Source of the DNA: an uncultured Acetatifactor sp.
GTDB taxonomy: Bacteria > Bacillota > Clostridia > Lachnospirales > Lachnospiraceae
DNA: 64,000 nucleotides
Reading direction: 5' to 3'
NCBI GenBank assembly: GCA_910578185.1
Contig: CAJTPN010000005.1
Span: 75,160-139,159, forward strand
Position numbers and translations under genes: made by a program
Shown: positions 35,468 to 43,181 of the stretch, in pieces
Position numbering within the stretch: the first letter of the stretch is position 1
How the letters are laid out: every line of letters starts with the position of its first letter
Notes under the pieces: model-generated
What the model saw: the letters and a program-made list of their open reading frames with translations, nothing else
What the model was told of the DNA's origin: nothing
Database searches by the model: none

Positions 35468-36841
35468 TCACTTCTTCATCAATTCTCTCAAAACTTCCTT
35501 GGCCTTATCGAGCTGATTGTCAAGTTCACCGTTACTGCCGTAATACTTTTCTCCCTCAAACTCACACACCACATCGGGTACAATACCGATTCCATGGATA
35601 TTATTGCCCTTTGGCGTATAATAAGCGCTGATAGTAAGCTTCACTGCAGAACCGTCGCTGAAAGGCATGATCTGCTGCACAATGCCCTTGCCAAAAGTGG
35701 TGGTGCCTACCAGCGTTCCCAGTTCGTAATCCTTAATTGCCCCGGCCATAATCTCCGAGGCGCTGGCTGAGTTCATATCCACAAGAACCGTCAGCGGCAC
35801 TTCCAGTTCTCTGGTACCATCACAGGTATATTCAGATCTCTTGCCGTTCTTATCCTCCGTATACACGATCATGCCTTTGGGCAGAATCATCCGCGACATC
35901 TCTACCACTGCATTCAGACTGCCGCCCGGATTTGCGCGCAGATCCAAAATCAGACCTTTCATACCGTCTCTTCTGGCAGAGGCAAGTGCATTCTCAAACT
36001 GACCGACGGTTACCGAGTCAAATTCCTTCACCTGAATATACGCCATACCCTCTTCCAACATGGAATACTCCACCGTGGGAGATTCCACCTTTCTGCGGGT
36101 AACGGTAAAGTCAAGATAATCGGAAGCTCCCTCCCTTACGATGGTGATATTTACCGTGGTATTCTCAGGCCCCTTGATGAGAGAAACCACTTCCGTCAAT
36201 GTCATACCGTATGTGGCGGTTCCGTCCACCTCATAAATCAGATCATTGGTGCGCAGGCCCACTTCCTCCGAAGGCGCCCCGGCAATCGTCCCTGCGATTT
36301 TGGGCAGGCCACTGACCGTATCCAGACTGACATACGCGCCGATCCCGAAATACACGCCTTCCGTCTGCTGCATCAGCGCATTTAATTCCTCAGCGGAATA
36401 GTACTCGGAGTAAGGATCCCCCAGGGACGCCAGCATCCCCTTATAGATACCGTTTTGAAGCTGTTCCTGAGTAGTCTCCCCCAAATAAAAATACTTTTCT
36501 ATGGTATCCTCCAATGCCTTCAGCTTGGAAACCATGCCGGAATCAATGGCATTTCCTTCCTCCGCCCCAAGCGCATCGTCAGTGTTTCCGTTGTAATTCA
36601 CAAGCCCCTGCACATAAAAACCCAGATAACAAATCGCCACAACCAGCAACGCCACTGAGATCCCGGCGATAACGCCTCCCAGGAACAATCCCTTTCGGCT
36701 GCCTCTCTCTTCCCAAGACGTTATTTCCGGACGATTCTCCGTCTGCTTCGGGGGAACTTTCCAGGTCTGTCCCGCCGACTGGCTGGAAGCTGCCCCCTCT
36801 GACCCGGAAATGTTATCAAAATATGCATTGTTTTCGTCCAT
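35468..36841 (-). CDS. S41 C-terminal processing protease (CtpA/CtpB-like)
   Basis: 457 residues. A cytoplasmic tail of about 50 residues precedes one membrane helix (GLFLGGVIAGISVALLVVAICY), then a PDZ domain (GLPKIAGTIAGAPSEEVGLRTNDLIYEVDG region) and a tail-specific protease core. The catalytic Ser is in DMNSASASEIMAGA and the Lys in GTTTFGKGIVQ. Such proteases trim extracytoplasmic proteins; B. subtilis CtpB acts in sporulation signalling, and in several Firmicutes a CTP accompanies FtsEX and its M23 hydrolase. SD AAAGGAG before ATG at 36841; it lies 28 bp after the M23 gene. Confidence 0.92.
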   Translation of the reverse strand: MDENNAYFDNISGSEGAASSQSAGQTWKVPPKQTENRPEITSWEERGSRKGLFLGGVIAGISVALLVVAICYLGFYVQGLVNYNGNTDDALGAEEGNAIDSGMVSKLKALEDTIEKYFYLGETTQEQLQNGIYKGMLASLGDPYSEYYSAEELNALMQQTEGVYFGIGAYVSLDTVSGLPKIAGTIAGAPSEEVGLRTNDLIYEVDGTATYGMTLTEVVSLIKGPENTTVNITIVREGASDYLDFTVTRRKVESPTVEYSMLEEGMAYIQVKEFDSVTVGQFENALASARRDGMKGLILDLRANPGGSLNAVVEMSRMILPKGMIVYTEDKNGKRSEYTCDGTRELEVPLTVLVDMNSASASEIMAGAIKDYELGTLVGTTTFGKGIVQQIMPFSDGSAVKLTISAYYTPKGNNIHGIGIVPDVVCEFEGEKYYGSNGELDNQLDKAKEVLRELMKK

Positions 36842-36869
36842 ACTCTTCTCCTTTCAATCCCACCCGAAT

Positions 36870-38096
36870 CTACTGTTTCAAATACTCCCACGGGGATACA
36901 TAGGCGCCGTTCAATCTCACGCTGAAGTGGAGATGATTGCCGGTGGAGCGCCCCGTGCTTCCCACCGCCGCAATGGTTTCTCCCGCCACCACCACATCAT
37001 CCTTTTTCACATACAGCGCCGACGCATGCATATAGATTGTGTACAGCCCGTCTCCATGATCTATCATCACATAATTTCCCATGGTGGAGCTATAGGTCGC
37101 CGCCACCACTTTCCCGTCATATGCCGCATAGATAGCCGTCCCTTTGGGAGAAGCAAAGTCCACACCATTGTGAAACTGCTCCACCCCCAAAGTGGGATGT
37201 ATCCTCATGCCATACTCGTCGGATATCCTGGTAAACGTGGCCAGCGGAAATGTAAACATTCCCCCGTCATAGGAAAGAATTGCGCTGGCGATCAGCTTCT
37301 TTTTCTCTTCCGCCACGGCCGCTTCCAAAAGCTTTATTTCCTCTTCCTGTGCCCTGATTTCCTCCTCGTACTCTCTGATGGCCTTTTCCTTGTTGTTAAT
37401 ATCTGTCTCATATGCGATAATATCACGATTCTTCTGTTCTATCAATTCCTCCAGGTTCTTCTGTTCTATTTCCACACTTGCTCTGGTCTCGTCTAATATC
37501 TCCTTTTCCAGCTCCAGTTCTTCCTTGCAAAGTTCCACATATTCCCGGACCGCCTTGTACTCCTCCCACATACGCATTCCGTAGGCATACACTTTCTCCA
37601 CGTAATCCATACGATTCAGGAAATCCCCAAAGCCCCTGGCTTCTGCCAACATATCGGCAACACTTGGATTTCCGGCCTCATACATTAATCTTATGCAGGC
37701 AATGGTGGATTCTTTCTGGTCGTCTTCCCTTTTCATCGCCGACTCCAAATCCTTCTGAGCCTGACCGATCTCCTGTTCTTTTATCTCAATCCGGCCGCTC
37801 AAATCAGCAATATTGCGTTCTATCTGTTCCAAGCTGCTGTCCAGCTGTACCACATAATTCTTCAGATTATCCTTCTGCTTTTCCAGCTCCTTTTTGATTT
37901 CTTTCAGATTGCTGAGACCGTTTTTCATAGTCTCCTTTTCCTTCTTGATCTGAGAAATCTGATCTTCTTTTTCCTTTATGCTGTCAGAAGTGATGGAGGA
38001 AAGCCCCTGGGCGGACACTCTTCCCATAAGGTTTCCCCCAAAAAACAAGAAACAAACCGCCACCAACGGCAGAATACAAATCAACTTTTTTTTCAT
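36870..38096 (-). CDS. M23 murein hydrolase with coiled coil (EnvC/PcsB-like)
   Basis: 408 residues: a signal peptide (LICILPLVAVCFLFFGGN...VSAQG), about 240 residues of long coiled coil (KEDQISQIKKEKETMKNGL onward) and a C-terminal LytM/M23 domain. Zinc ligands are present: EQFHNGVDFA (HxxxD) and NHLHFSV, with YMHAS between, so it should be an active endopeptidase, unlike E. coli EnvC. Lying next to ftsEX, it is probably the hydrolase activated through FtsX at the septum. It starts 10 bp after ftsX. Confidence 0.93.
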   Translation of the reverse strand: MKKKLICILPLVAVCFLFFGGNLMGRVSAQGLSSITSDSIKEKEDQISQIKKEKETMKNGLSNLKEIKKELEKQKDNLKNYVVQLDSSLEQIERNIADLSGRIEIKEQEIGQAQKDLESAMKREDDQKESTIACIRLMYEAGNPSVADMLAEARGFGDFLNRMDYVEKVYAYGMRMWEEYKAVREYVELCKEELELEKEILDETRASVEIEQKNLEELIEQKNRDIIAYETDINNKEKAIREYEEEIRAQEEEIKLLEAAVAEEKKKLIASAILSYDGGMFTFPLATFTRISDEYGMRIHPTLGVEQFHNGVDFASPKGTAIYAAYDGKVVAATYSSTMGNYVMIDHGDGLYTIYMHASALYVKKDDVVVAGETIAAVGSTGRSTGNHLHFSVRLNGAYVSPWEYLKQ

Positions 38097-38106
38097 AGGC
38101 CTTACC

Positions 38107-39051
38107 TTACACCTGCAAATGCTTTCTCACGGTATTGATACTTCCCAGAAAACCGATTCCCACACCTATCGCCAAGGATACCGGCGTGAGCACCCGAAAC
38201 AGTTCCTCCACGGATACAAAATTCAAAAAGCCTGCCAAAATGGTAAACCGTTCCATAATATAAGCTAACACATAATAATACAACATGTAAATCAGCCAAA
38301 GGGGCAGCGCCGCCCCCACCGCGCCGATCAGCATCCCTTCCAACACAAAAGGCGCCCTGACAAAAAAGTCCGTTGCCCCGATATATTTCATAATATTGAT
38401 CTCTTCAGACCGGACGGAAATGCCGATGGCCACCGTATTGCTGATCAAAAAGATGCTGACTGCCAGAAGGATCACAATAATCCCCACGGATACATAGGCA
38501 ATCAGCAGGTTAGCCCCACTTAAGATATCGGCAGTCAACATGGAGCCGTTTATCTTGCTCACCTCCGGCAGAGATTCCAGCCAAGTGATCAGCGCGCTCT
38601 GCATGGACACGTCACTGATAAATACCTCGTAGCTGTGCATCCCTTTCAACGGATTCTCAGGAAACCCCACGGCATATTTTTCAAAAGCATCTCCGAACTG
38701 ATCCTGAGTAAACTTCTTCCATGCCTCCTCATCCGAGACAAACCGCACTCTGGAAACCTCCGCGCGGCGGGCTATCATCTGACCGATTTCCTCTATCCGG
38801 CTCTCCGAGGGGAGCTGTCCTTCCTCATGGCTTGGGTCCAAATCCCATTCACTGTGGAAAAAAACCGTTATGGAAACACCTTCCTCCGCCTTCATCACAA
38901 TACTCCTGAAGTTCATCACAACAGAATAGAACAGACCGAATAAAAACAGACATGCCGCTATAGTGGCCACGGAAGCCAGGGAATACCATTTATTTCGGAA
39001 GATATTCACAAACCCCTGTCTGATCGTATAAAACAAGGTGCTAATCTTCAT
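38107..39051 (-). CDS. ftsX: Cell division protein FtsX
   Basis: 314 residues with the FtsX topology: a cytoplasmic N-terminus (FYTIRQGFVNIFRNKWYSLASV), helix 1, a large extracellular loop (about 60-190) and three more helices in the C-terminal half with EEINIMKYIGATDFFVRAPF between them, the typical FtsX cytoplasmic coupling segment. With FtsE it transmits ATPase state to the outside murein hydrolase. The start overlaps the ftsE stop by 11 nt. Confidence 0.95.
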   Translation of the reverse strand: MKISTLFYTIRQGFVNIFRNKWYSLASVATIAACLFLFGLFYSVVMNFRSIVMKAEEGVSITVFFHSEWDLDPSHEEGQLPSESRIEEIGQMIARRAEVSRVRFVSDEEAWKKFTQDQFGDAFEKYAVGFPENPLKGMHSYEVFISDVSMQSALITWLESLPEVSKINGSMLTADILSGANLLIAYVSVGIIVILLAVSIFLISNTVAIGISVRSEEINIMKYIGATDFFVRAPFVLEGMLIGAVGAALPLWLIYMLYYYVLAYIMERFTILAGFLNFVSVEELFRVLTPVSLAIGVGIGFLGSINTVRKHLQV

Positions 39052-39784
39052 CTATGTATTCTCCTCCTTCCTCATCGCTGATGATCACTCCTTTTTTCAT
39101 GGTGACCACACGCTTGTGCATACTGTTGACAATCTCCCTGTTATGCGTCACCACAACCACAGTAGTACCATTGCGGTTGATTTCGTCCAGCAGATTCATA
39201 ATCTCCCACGAATTTTTGGGATCCAGGTTTCCTGTGGGTTCGTCGGCCAGCAGAATAGACGGATTGTTTACAAGGGCCCTGGCCAATGCAACCCTCTGCT
39301 GCTCACCGCCGGAAAGCTGCTTTGTCTTGGCCTTGTATTTGCCTGCCAGCCCTACCATGGCAAGAATGGACGGCACGTTTCTCCTGATTTCAATGGCAGG
39401 CGTCTCCACAATCCGCTGGGCAAAAGCCACGTTTTCATATACATTTCTGTCATTGAGCAGGCGAAAGTCCTGGAACACCACCCCCAGATTGCGGCGGAAT
39501 TTAGGCACCTGTCTATGCTTCAATTTTTCCAGATCACTCCCCATCACAAATACATGTCCGCTGGTAGCGGTCAACTCCCGCAGCAAAAGCTTGATCAGGG
39601 TGGATTTTCCCGATCCGCTGTCGCCTACTATAAATACAAATTCCCCTCTGCCAATCCCCAATGTAATCCCATTGATGGCGGGGGAACCCTTGGAATATAC
39701 TTTACTCACATTTTGTAAACAAATAATGCCGTTGTCCTCTATAAATTGCTCCCGCCTCCTCCATGACTGCTCTTTTTTCGTCAT
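39041..39784 (-). CDS. ftsE: Cell division ATP-binding protein FtsE
   Basis: 247 residues, ABC ATPase. Walker A GDSGSGKSTLIKLLL, Q-loop VFQDFRLL, signature LSGGEQQRVALA, Walker B ILLADEPTGNLDP and H-loop VVVVTHNREIV are all intact. It has a slightly longer N-terminus (MTKKEQSWRRREQFIEDNG) and C-terminal acidic end than E. coli FtsE. Together with FtsX it controls septal hydrolysis. SD GGAGGAATACA precedes the ATG at 39784, 42 bp after the CdaR/PucR-like regulator gene. Confidence 0.96.
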   Translation of the reverse strand: MTKKEQSWRRREQFIEDNGIICLQNVSKVYSKGSPAINGITLGIGRGEFVFIVGDSGSGKSTLIKLLLRELTATSGHVFVMGSDLEKLKHRQVPKFRRNLGVVFQDFRLLNDRNVYENVAFAQRIVETPAIEIRRNVPSILAMVGLAGKYKAKTKQLSGGEQQRVALARALVNNPSILLADEPTGNLDPKNSWEIMNLLDEINRNGTTVVVVTHNREIVNSMHKRVVTMKKGVIISDEEGGEYIDED

Positions 39785-39826
39785 TGTATTCCTCCGTCCT
39801 GAAACAGGTAATCATCCAATCGCAAA

Positions 39827-40912
39827 CTAAAAGTCCACATTTTCCATATACTTCATATATTTTACCACCATCAACACAATCTTAAATGTAATGGCGTCCT
39901 CAAATACGCGCAGGTCAAGCCCCGTGCTCTTCTGCAGCTTATCAAGCCGGTACACCAGCGTATTTCTGTGTATAAACAACTGTCTGGATGTCTCTGACAC
40001 ATTCAGGCTGTTCTCAAAAAACTTATGTATCGTACCAAGAGTCTCCTCATCAAAATCATCCGGGCTCTTTCCGCCAAAGATTTCATGGATAAACATCTTG
40101 CACAGCGGAATGGGAAGCTGATAAATCAGACGCCCAATCCCAAGCTCACTGTAGGCGATGATCTCCCTCTCGTCAAAGAATATCTTGCCCACATCTATGG
40201 CCATTTTAGCCTCCTTATAAGAACGGCTGACCTCCTTTAATTCCTTCACCACCGTACCGTAAGCGATCCGGATATCCTTTATGCCCTCTTTCTGCAAAAA
40301 GGCCCTTAGAGATTTTGCTGCTTTTTCAATTTCCTTGAGAGAATCGGTCTCCGCCAATTCCTTGATCACGATCACATTGCTCTCGTCCACCGCCGTGATA
40401 AAATCCTTACTGTTGACATTGAGATGCGCCCTTACGATCTCCAGAACATTGCCGTCCCGCCCGTTGCCCGGCTCTACCACCATCACTCCACGCGGAACAT
40501 CTGTCTGAATGTGCAGCTTTTTAGAGCGGCTGTAAATATCCACCAAAAGCAAGTTGTCCAAAAGCAGATTTTTAAAAAAATTATCTTTGTCAAAGCGCTC
40601 TTTATATGCCACCAACAGACTTTGAATTTGAAATGCCGCCATCTTGCCCACGACATAGGCGTCTTCACCGCTGCCCCCCGCCATAAGGACATATTCCAGC
40701 TGCTGCTCGTCATATACTTTAAAGAACTGATAACCCTGTATTTCCTGGGAATCCGCTGGGGAAACGGCAAATTCCATTGCGGCTCTGGCACTGCCGCCCA
40801 TATCTGCGGTGGAAGCTATTTCCTTCCCATCCACATCCATCACGCAAAAGTCAATTCGTGCAATGTTTTTCAACCCGTCTATCGTATTCTGCAATACCTG
40901 ATTTGAAATCAT
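39827..40912 (-). CDS. Transcription regulator, CdaR/PucR type
   Basis: 361 residues. The N-terminal sensor part (VLQNTIDGLKNIARIDFCVM) resembles the sugar-diacid-recognition domain, the middle is GGDEF-like (TDVPRGVMVVEPG onward), and the C-terminus is a PucR-type HTH: LNVSETSRQLFIHRNTLVYR followed by LDKLQKSTGLDLR. This family is distinct from CdaR (YbbR) at 15739. It probably senses a small metabolite and controls its own locus or unlinked genes; no diacid-metabolism gene is near. GGGGTGGGGAG precedes the ATG at 40912. It lies directly upstream of ftsE in the same direction. Confidence 0.82.
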   Translation of the reverse strand: MISNQVLQNTIDGLKNIARIDFCVMDVDGKEIASTADMGGSARAAMEFAVSPADSQEIQGYQFFKVYDEQQLEYVLMAGGSGEDAYVVGKMAAFQIQSLLVAYKERFDKDNFFKNLLLDNLLLVDIYSRSKKLHIQTDVPRGVMVVEPGNGRDGNVLEIVRAHLNVNSKDFITAVDESNVIVIKELAETDSLKEIEKAAKSLRAFLQKEGIKDIRIAYGTVVKELKEVSRSYKEAKMAIDVGKIFFDEREIIAYSELGIGRLIYQLPIPLCKMFIHEIFGGKSPDDFDEETLGTIHKFFENSLNVSETSRQLFIHRNTLVYRLDKLQKSTGLDLRVFEDAITFKIVLMVVKYMKYMENVDF

Positions 40913-41026
40913 CTGCTCCCCACCCCTTATATTTTGCTCTTTCGGATTTGTATAGACAACCCTTCACTACAAATGTACAAAAAAAAAGGAAAAAAAGCAA
41001 TAGATTTTTAGGATTTTCCACAAAAA

Positions 41027-41055
41027 GGCTACCTGGAGCATAGCTCCAGGCAGCC
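41027..41055 (-). terminator. Terminator of yjfB-like gene
   Basis: GGCTACCTGGAGC and GCTCCAGGCAGCC form a 13-bp stem with one mismatch and a 3-nt loop, followed by TTTTT on the minus strand. It lies 15 nt after the stop codon at 41070. Confidence 0.92.
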
Positions 41056-41069
41056 CTTCAAACCGGTAC

Positions 41070-41261
41070 TTAGATATACACGTCAAAATTTGCTCCCACG
41101 TTGGGATTAACGCTCCGCTCCATGGCAGCTGCGTCCAGCATTTCTACCATACCTTCTCCCAACGATTGATTTGTGTCCATCGCTTTCTTCAGCACCGCCG
41201 TTCCCAGCTGGGATTGATCTGAAACCCTGGCCAGCGCCATTGATACGCCTGCAATATCCAT
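41070..41261 (-). CDS. YjfB-family putative motility protein
   Basis: 63 residues: MDIAGVSMALARVSDQSQLG, then AVLKKAMDTNQSLGEGMVEM and a C-terminal NPNVGANFDVYI. This pattern (conserved N-terminal MDI-x-xxS and final G-x-x-F/L-D) matches the short YjfB-type proteins found with flagellar regulons. Function is not established. ATG 41261 has AGGAGG 7 nt upstream; the ORF extension to 41297 is not needed. It is monocistronic, with promoter at 41325-41353 and terminator at 41027-41055. Confidence 0.8.
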   Translation of the reverse strand: MDIAGVSMALARVSDQSQLGTAVLKKAMDTNQSLGEGMVEMLDAAAMERSVNPNVGANFDVYI

Positions 41262-41324
41262 TTCCGCACCTCCTGTTCCACTTACGCATCTGCTCATTTT
41301 ATTCCGTTCCCTGCAGATTTAATA

Positions 41325-41353
41325 AGTATATCACACAACAACAATACTTTCCA
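41325..41353 (-). promoter_or_regulatory. Promoter of yjfB-like gene
   Basis: Minus strand: TGGAAA (41348-41353), 17-nt spacer, TATACT (41325-41330) with a TG extended -10. SigA type rather than flagellar SigD type. Confidence 0.55.
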
Positions 41354-41429
41354 GTAGCTCCGATAAATTTTTCAATTAATTAAGAAGTTGAAGATACCAA
41401 CGGCTTTGCCAAAAGCAAAAAAAGCAAAA

Positions 41430-41593
41430 CGGAAAGGGCGTATTGACTTTTTACCTTCAATACGCCCTCTCAAACTTCTGAATCCATTGGACCATACCTC
41501 TCTTTCTTATTTAGTTTTCTCTTCCTTTCTTCCGCTTCACCTCTTGTTTCTTTTCTTTGTGGAAGATGTTCTTTTTCTCTCTCCTGTTTTCTG
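41430..41593 (-). ncRNA. Candidate purine-rich small RNA
   Basis: A transcript of about 160 nt is predicted from the perfect promoter at 41599-41627 to the terminator at 41436-41467. It is strongly A/G-rich over its first 110 nt, with many SD-like runs, and contains no sizeable ORF; only tiny ones such as MVQWIQKFERAY (ATG near 41495) exist. It could be an antisense-type or decoy sRNA, or encode a microprotein. Not matched to a known RNA family. Confidence 0.55.
41436..41467 (-). terminator. Terminator of candidate sRNA
   Basis: GGGCGTATTGA pairs perfectly with TCAATACGCCC (11 bp, 10-nt loop). On the minus strand a T-rich tail (TTTCCGTTTTGC, then seven T) follows, so it points to the minus strand. 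Confidence 0.8.
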
Positions 41594-41598
41594 ATTTT

Positions 41599-41627
41599 AT
41601 TATATTACACAGATCGCATATTGTCAA
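41599..41627 (-). promoter_or_regulatory. Perfect-consensus SigA promoter
   Basis: Minus strand: TTGACA (41622-41627), exactly 17-nt spacer, TATAAT (41599-41604), with a TG two bases further upstream in the spacer and an A/T-rich upstream element. It is the best promoter in the window, yet no protein gene follows it before a terminator. Confidence 0.85.
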
Positions 41628-41736
41628 CATATTTTTAAAATATTTTTCTATTTTTTTCAAAATTATTTTTTCTCATTTGTAATATCATTCTTTAGATATT
41701 GCAAAGCGCAAAATATAAGGTTATCTTTACAAATTG

Positions 41737-41922
41737 TCAGAAAACGATCTCTTCCTTTTCCTCACCCTCTGTTACCTGGAAGCACTTACTGATGCACTTT
41801 TTCAAGTAAGGCCCGTCGCCTTGTTCTGCCCAGCCGCAGGAACAGCGGCAGCACTGCCAATCGTTTTTTCCTTTCCAGACATAAATATGCCCCTCCCATG
41901 TGACAGCCTTTTGTAATTTCAC
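41737..41922 (-). CDS. Possible small Cys/Trp-rich protein
   Basis: A 61-residue ORF with GTG start: VTWEGHIYVWKGKNDWQCC, then RCSCGWAEQGDGPYLKKC and an acidic end. The CCRCSC cluster plus a later CxxxC could bind zinc. No good SD is visible, so it may be a fragment or a chance ORF; the regular, non-random residue pattern argues for a real or recently lost gene. It belongs to the accessory patch with the DUF4274-like gene. Confidence 0.35.
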   Translation of the reverse strand: MKLQKAVTWEGHIYVWKGKNDWQCCRCSCGWAEQGDGPYLKKCISKCFQVTEGEEKEEIVF

Positions 41923-41959
41923 CTGTATACAGTCTTGATTTTTCCCGACAAACTGGAAG

Positions 41960-42289
41960 TTATAAATCTGTTAAAAAAATCTCTGGTATTTGCTTTTTTC
42001 TAAATTTATGTTTTTGAACTTTAGTAAGTGGTATCTCATATTGTCTGCCGCTTTCTTTATATTTATTATCCAGAATATTATTGTAAAGAGAATTGATAAA
42101 CTGTTTCCATTCGCTTAATCCACTTTTTTCTGCAGCCCCCTCTAAATAAGCAAATCCATCGGCAAGATAAAAAATCTTTAATGCTAATGCTAAATCACAA
42201 TAAGGATTGATTAAAATCTCTTTTGGGGTTTCAAATCCATCATCCCAATTATATTCGTTCAAAAGTTCTTCCAGATCCTCATATAACAT
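41960..42289 (-). CDS. DUF4274-like protein
   Basis: 109 residues. LLNEYNWDDGFETPKEILIN and CDLALALKIFYLADG are typical of DUF4274 proteins as I recall them, small cytoplasmic proteins of unknown function that often sit among toxin-immunity genes. The C-terminus is very basic (VQKHKFRKKQIPEIF). GGAGGG precedes the ATG at 42289. It is AT-rich relative to its surroundings. No cognate toxin was found. Confidence 0.55.
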   Translation of the reverse strand: MLYEDLEELLNEYNWDDGFETPKEILINPYCDLALALKIFYLADGFAYLEGAAEKSGLSEWKQFINSLYNNILDNKYKESGRQYEIPLTKVQKHKFRKKQIPEIFLTDL

Positions 42290-42376
42290 TTATAATGCCC
42301 TCCATCCTGATTTGTTGAGCCAATTATAGCACAGGGTGCCTGTCATATCAATGTTCCTCTGTAGAAATCGCCGGAG

Positions 42377-42804
42377 TTATATTCCAGCAACACTTATTTT
42401 AAAAGGGATTTTATTATTTACTTTATCCGATTTATACCCAAAATCTGCAAGCTCAGTTTCTATTTCAGCTTGATTTTGCGTTATATTATTAATGTAACCG
42501 TTGTTGTTAGCCATACCAATTGCTATATCCGCAACAGAAACAGCAGAGAAAAGCCCGAGAACCAGTAAAGCTCTGTGCCGTTGGCACCGGAAACCTTCGA
42601 ACCATAAAACACACTGGCTGCCATATATGCCGTTAGAGCAGTCTGCATTGCCGGTGATTTTACGCTGTTTCCATATGCTTTGTTTGTATTTTTCAGAGTT
42701 GAAACAAGCATTATATGTAACGCAAAAACAACGCCCACCGTAAACATAGAGATAACTCCAACAAATCCCCACACTCCTGTGTTTAGTGCTTTTGTCCTTA
42801 CCAT
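42377..42804 (-). pseudogene. Frameshifted small membrane protein gene
   Basis: The first frame from 42804 gives three hydrophobic helices (GVWGFVGVISMFTVGVVFAL, SPAMQTALTAYMAASVFYG) and runs to a stop at 42523. The continuation lies in a second frame ending at 42377 (SAVSVADIAIGMANNNGYIN). Joining frames near 42560 with a single-base shift gives about 140 residues with a coherent last helix and polar tail. Either a disrupted gene or a sequencing error. Its start lies right at the end of the intron fragment, with only a weak SD. No family recognised. Confidence 0.6.
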
Positions 42805-43042
42805 AGTTAATTCCCAGTAGTTATTGGACTTTGGTTTGTTCGGCCACCTTATCCTTAACTATAGCCTTATGTGGTTTCTGTTCGTCAGACCAGAGATTTG
42901 CCGCCACCTTCCTTCAGATTCCCCTCGCGTTAATCATAATCCTTGTTATGAATAGGACACCCTTGGTCTTGGCTGTATCCTTCCCACTACCAGGGCGGAT
43001 TAGGGACTTTCACCCTTTAGAAACGTGTGTCGCAAGGCGCAC
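42805..43042 (-). mobile_element. Group II intron 5' fragment
   Basis: Reading the minus strand, the fragment begins with GTGCG, the group II intron 5' consensus, and continues with domain I features typical of bacterial introns: GGGTGAAAGTCCC, CGCGAGGGGAATCTGAAGG, CTGGTCTGACGAACAGAAA and AAACCAAAGTCCAAT. There is no reverse transcriptase/maturase ORF and no domain V seen, so it is a remnant of about 238 nt. Its 5' end is 9 nt past a terminator stem, a placement known for class C introns; the class itself is not certain. Confidence 0.7.
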
Positions 43043-43051
43043 CGTAAAAAC

Positions 43052-43076
43052 AGCCCCACACCAATGGCATGGGGCT
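43052..43076 (-). terminator. Terminator of AraC-glycosidase unit
   Basis: On the minus strand AGCCCCATGCC pairs with GGTGTGGGGCT (11 bp including G-U pairs, 3-nt loop), followed by GTTTTTA. It lies about 105 nt after the stop at 43182 and immediately before the intron fragment. Confidence 0.85.
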
Positions 43077-43181
43077 GCTATATAGAACTGTTTCCTTGTG
43101 ATCAGAAAAACTTTCCGGTACACGCCGGCAGGTTGAAAATCCATTTTGCACAGCCAGTCCCAGCGCCAGTCAGTCATTACA

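Noticed and set aside
41340..41375. Flagellar SigD promoter near CCGATAA on the plus strand
   Set aside because: No TAAA element at the right spacing, and no gene follows on the plus strand.
41734..41916. Plus-strand 60-codon ORF
   Set aside because: Antisense to the Cys-rich minus-strand ORF, with no SD; neither strand is strong but the minus frame is more protein-like.
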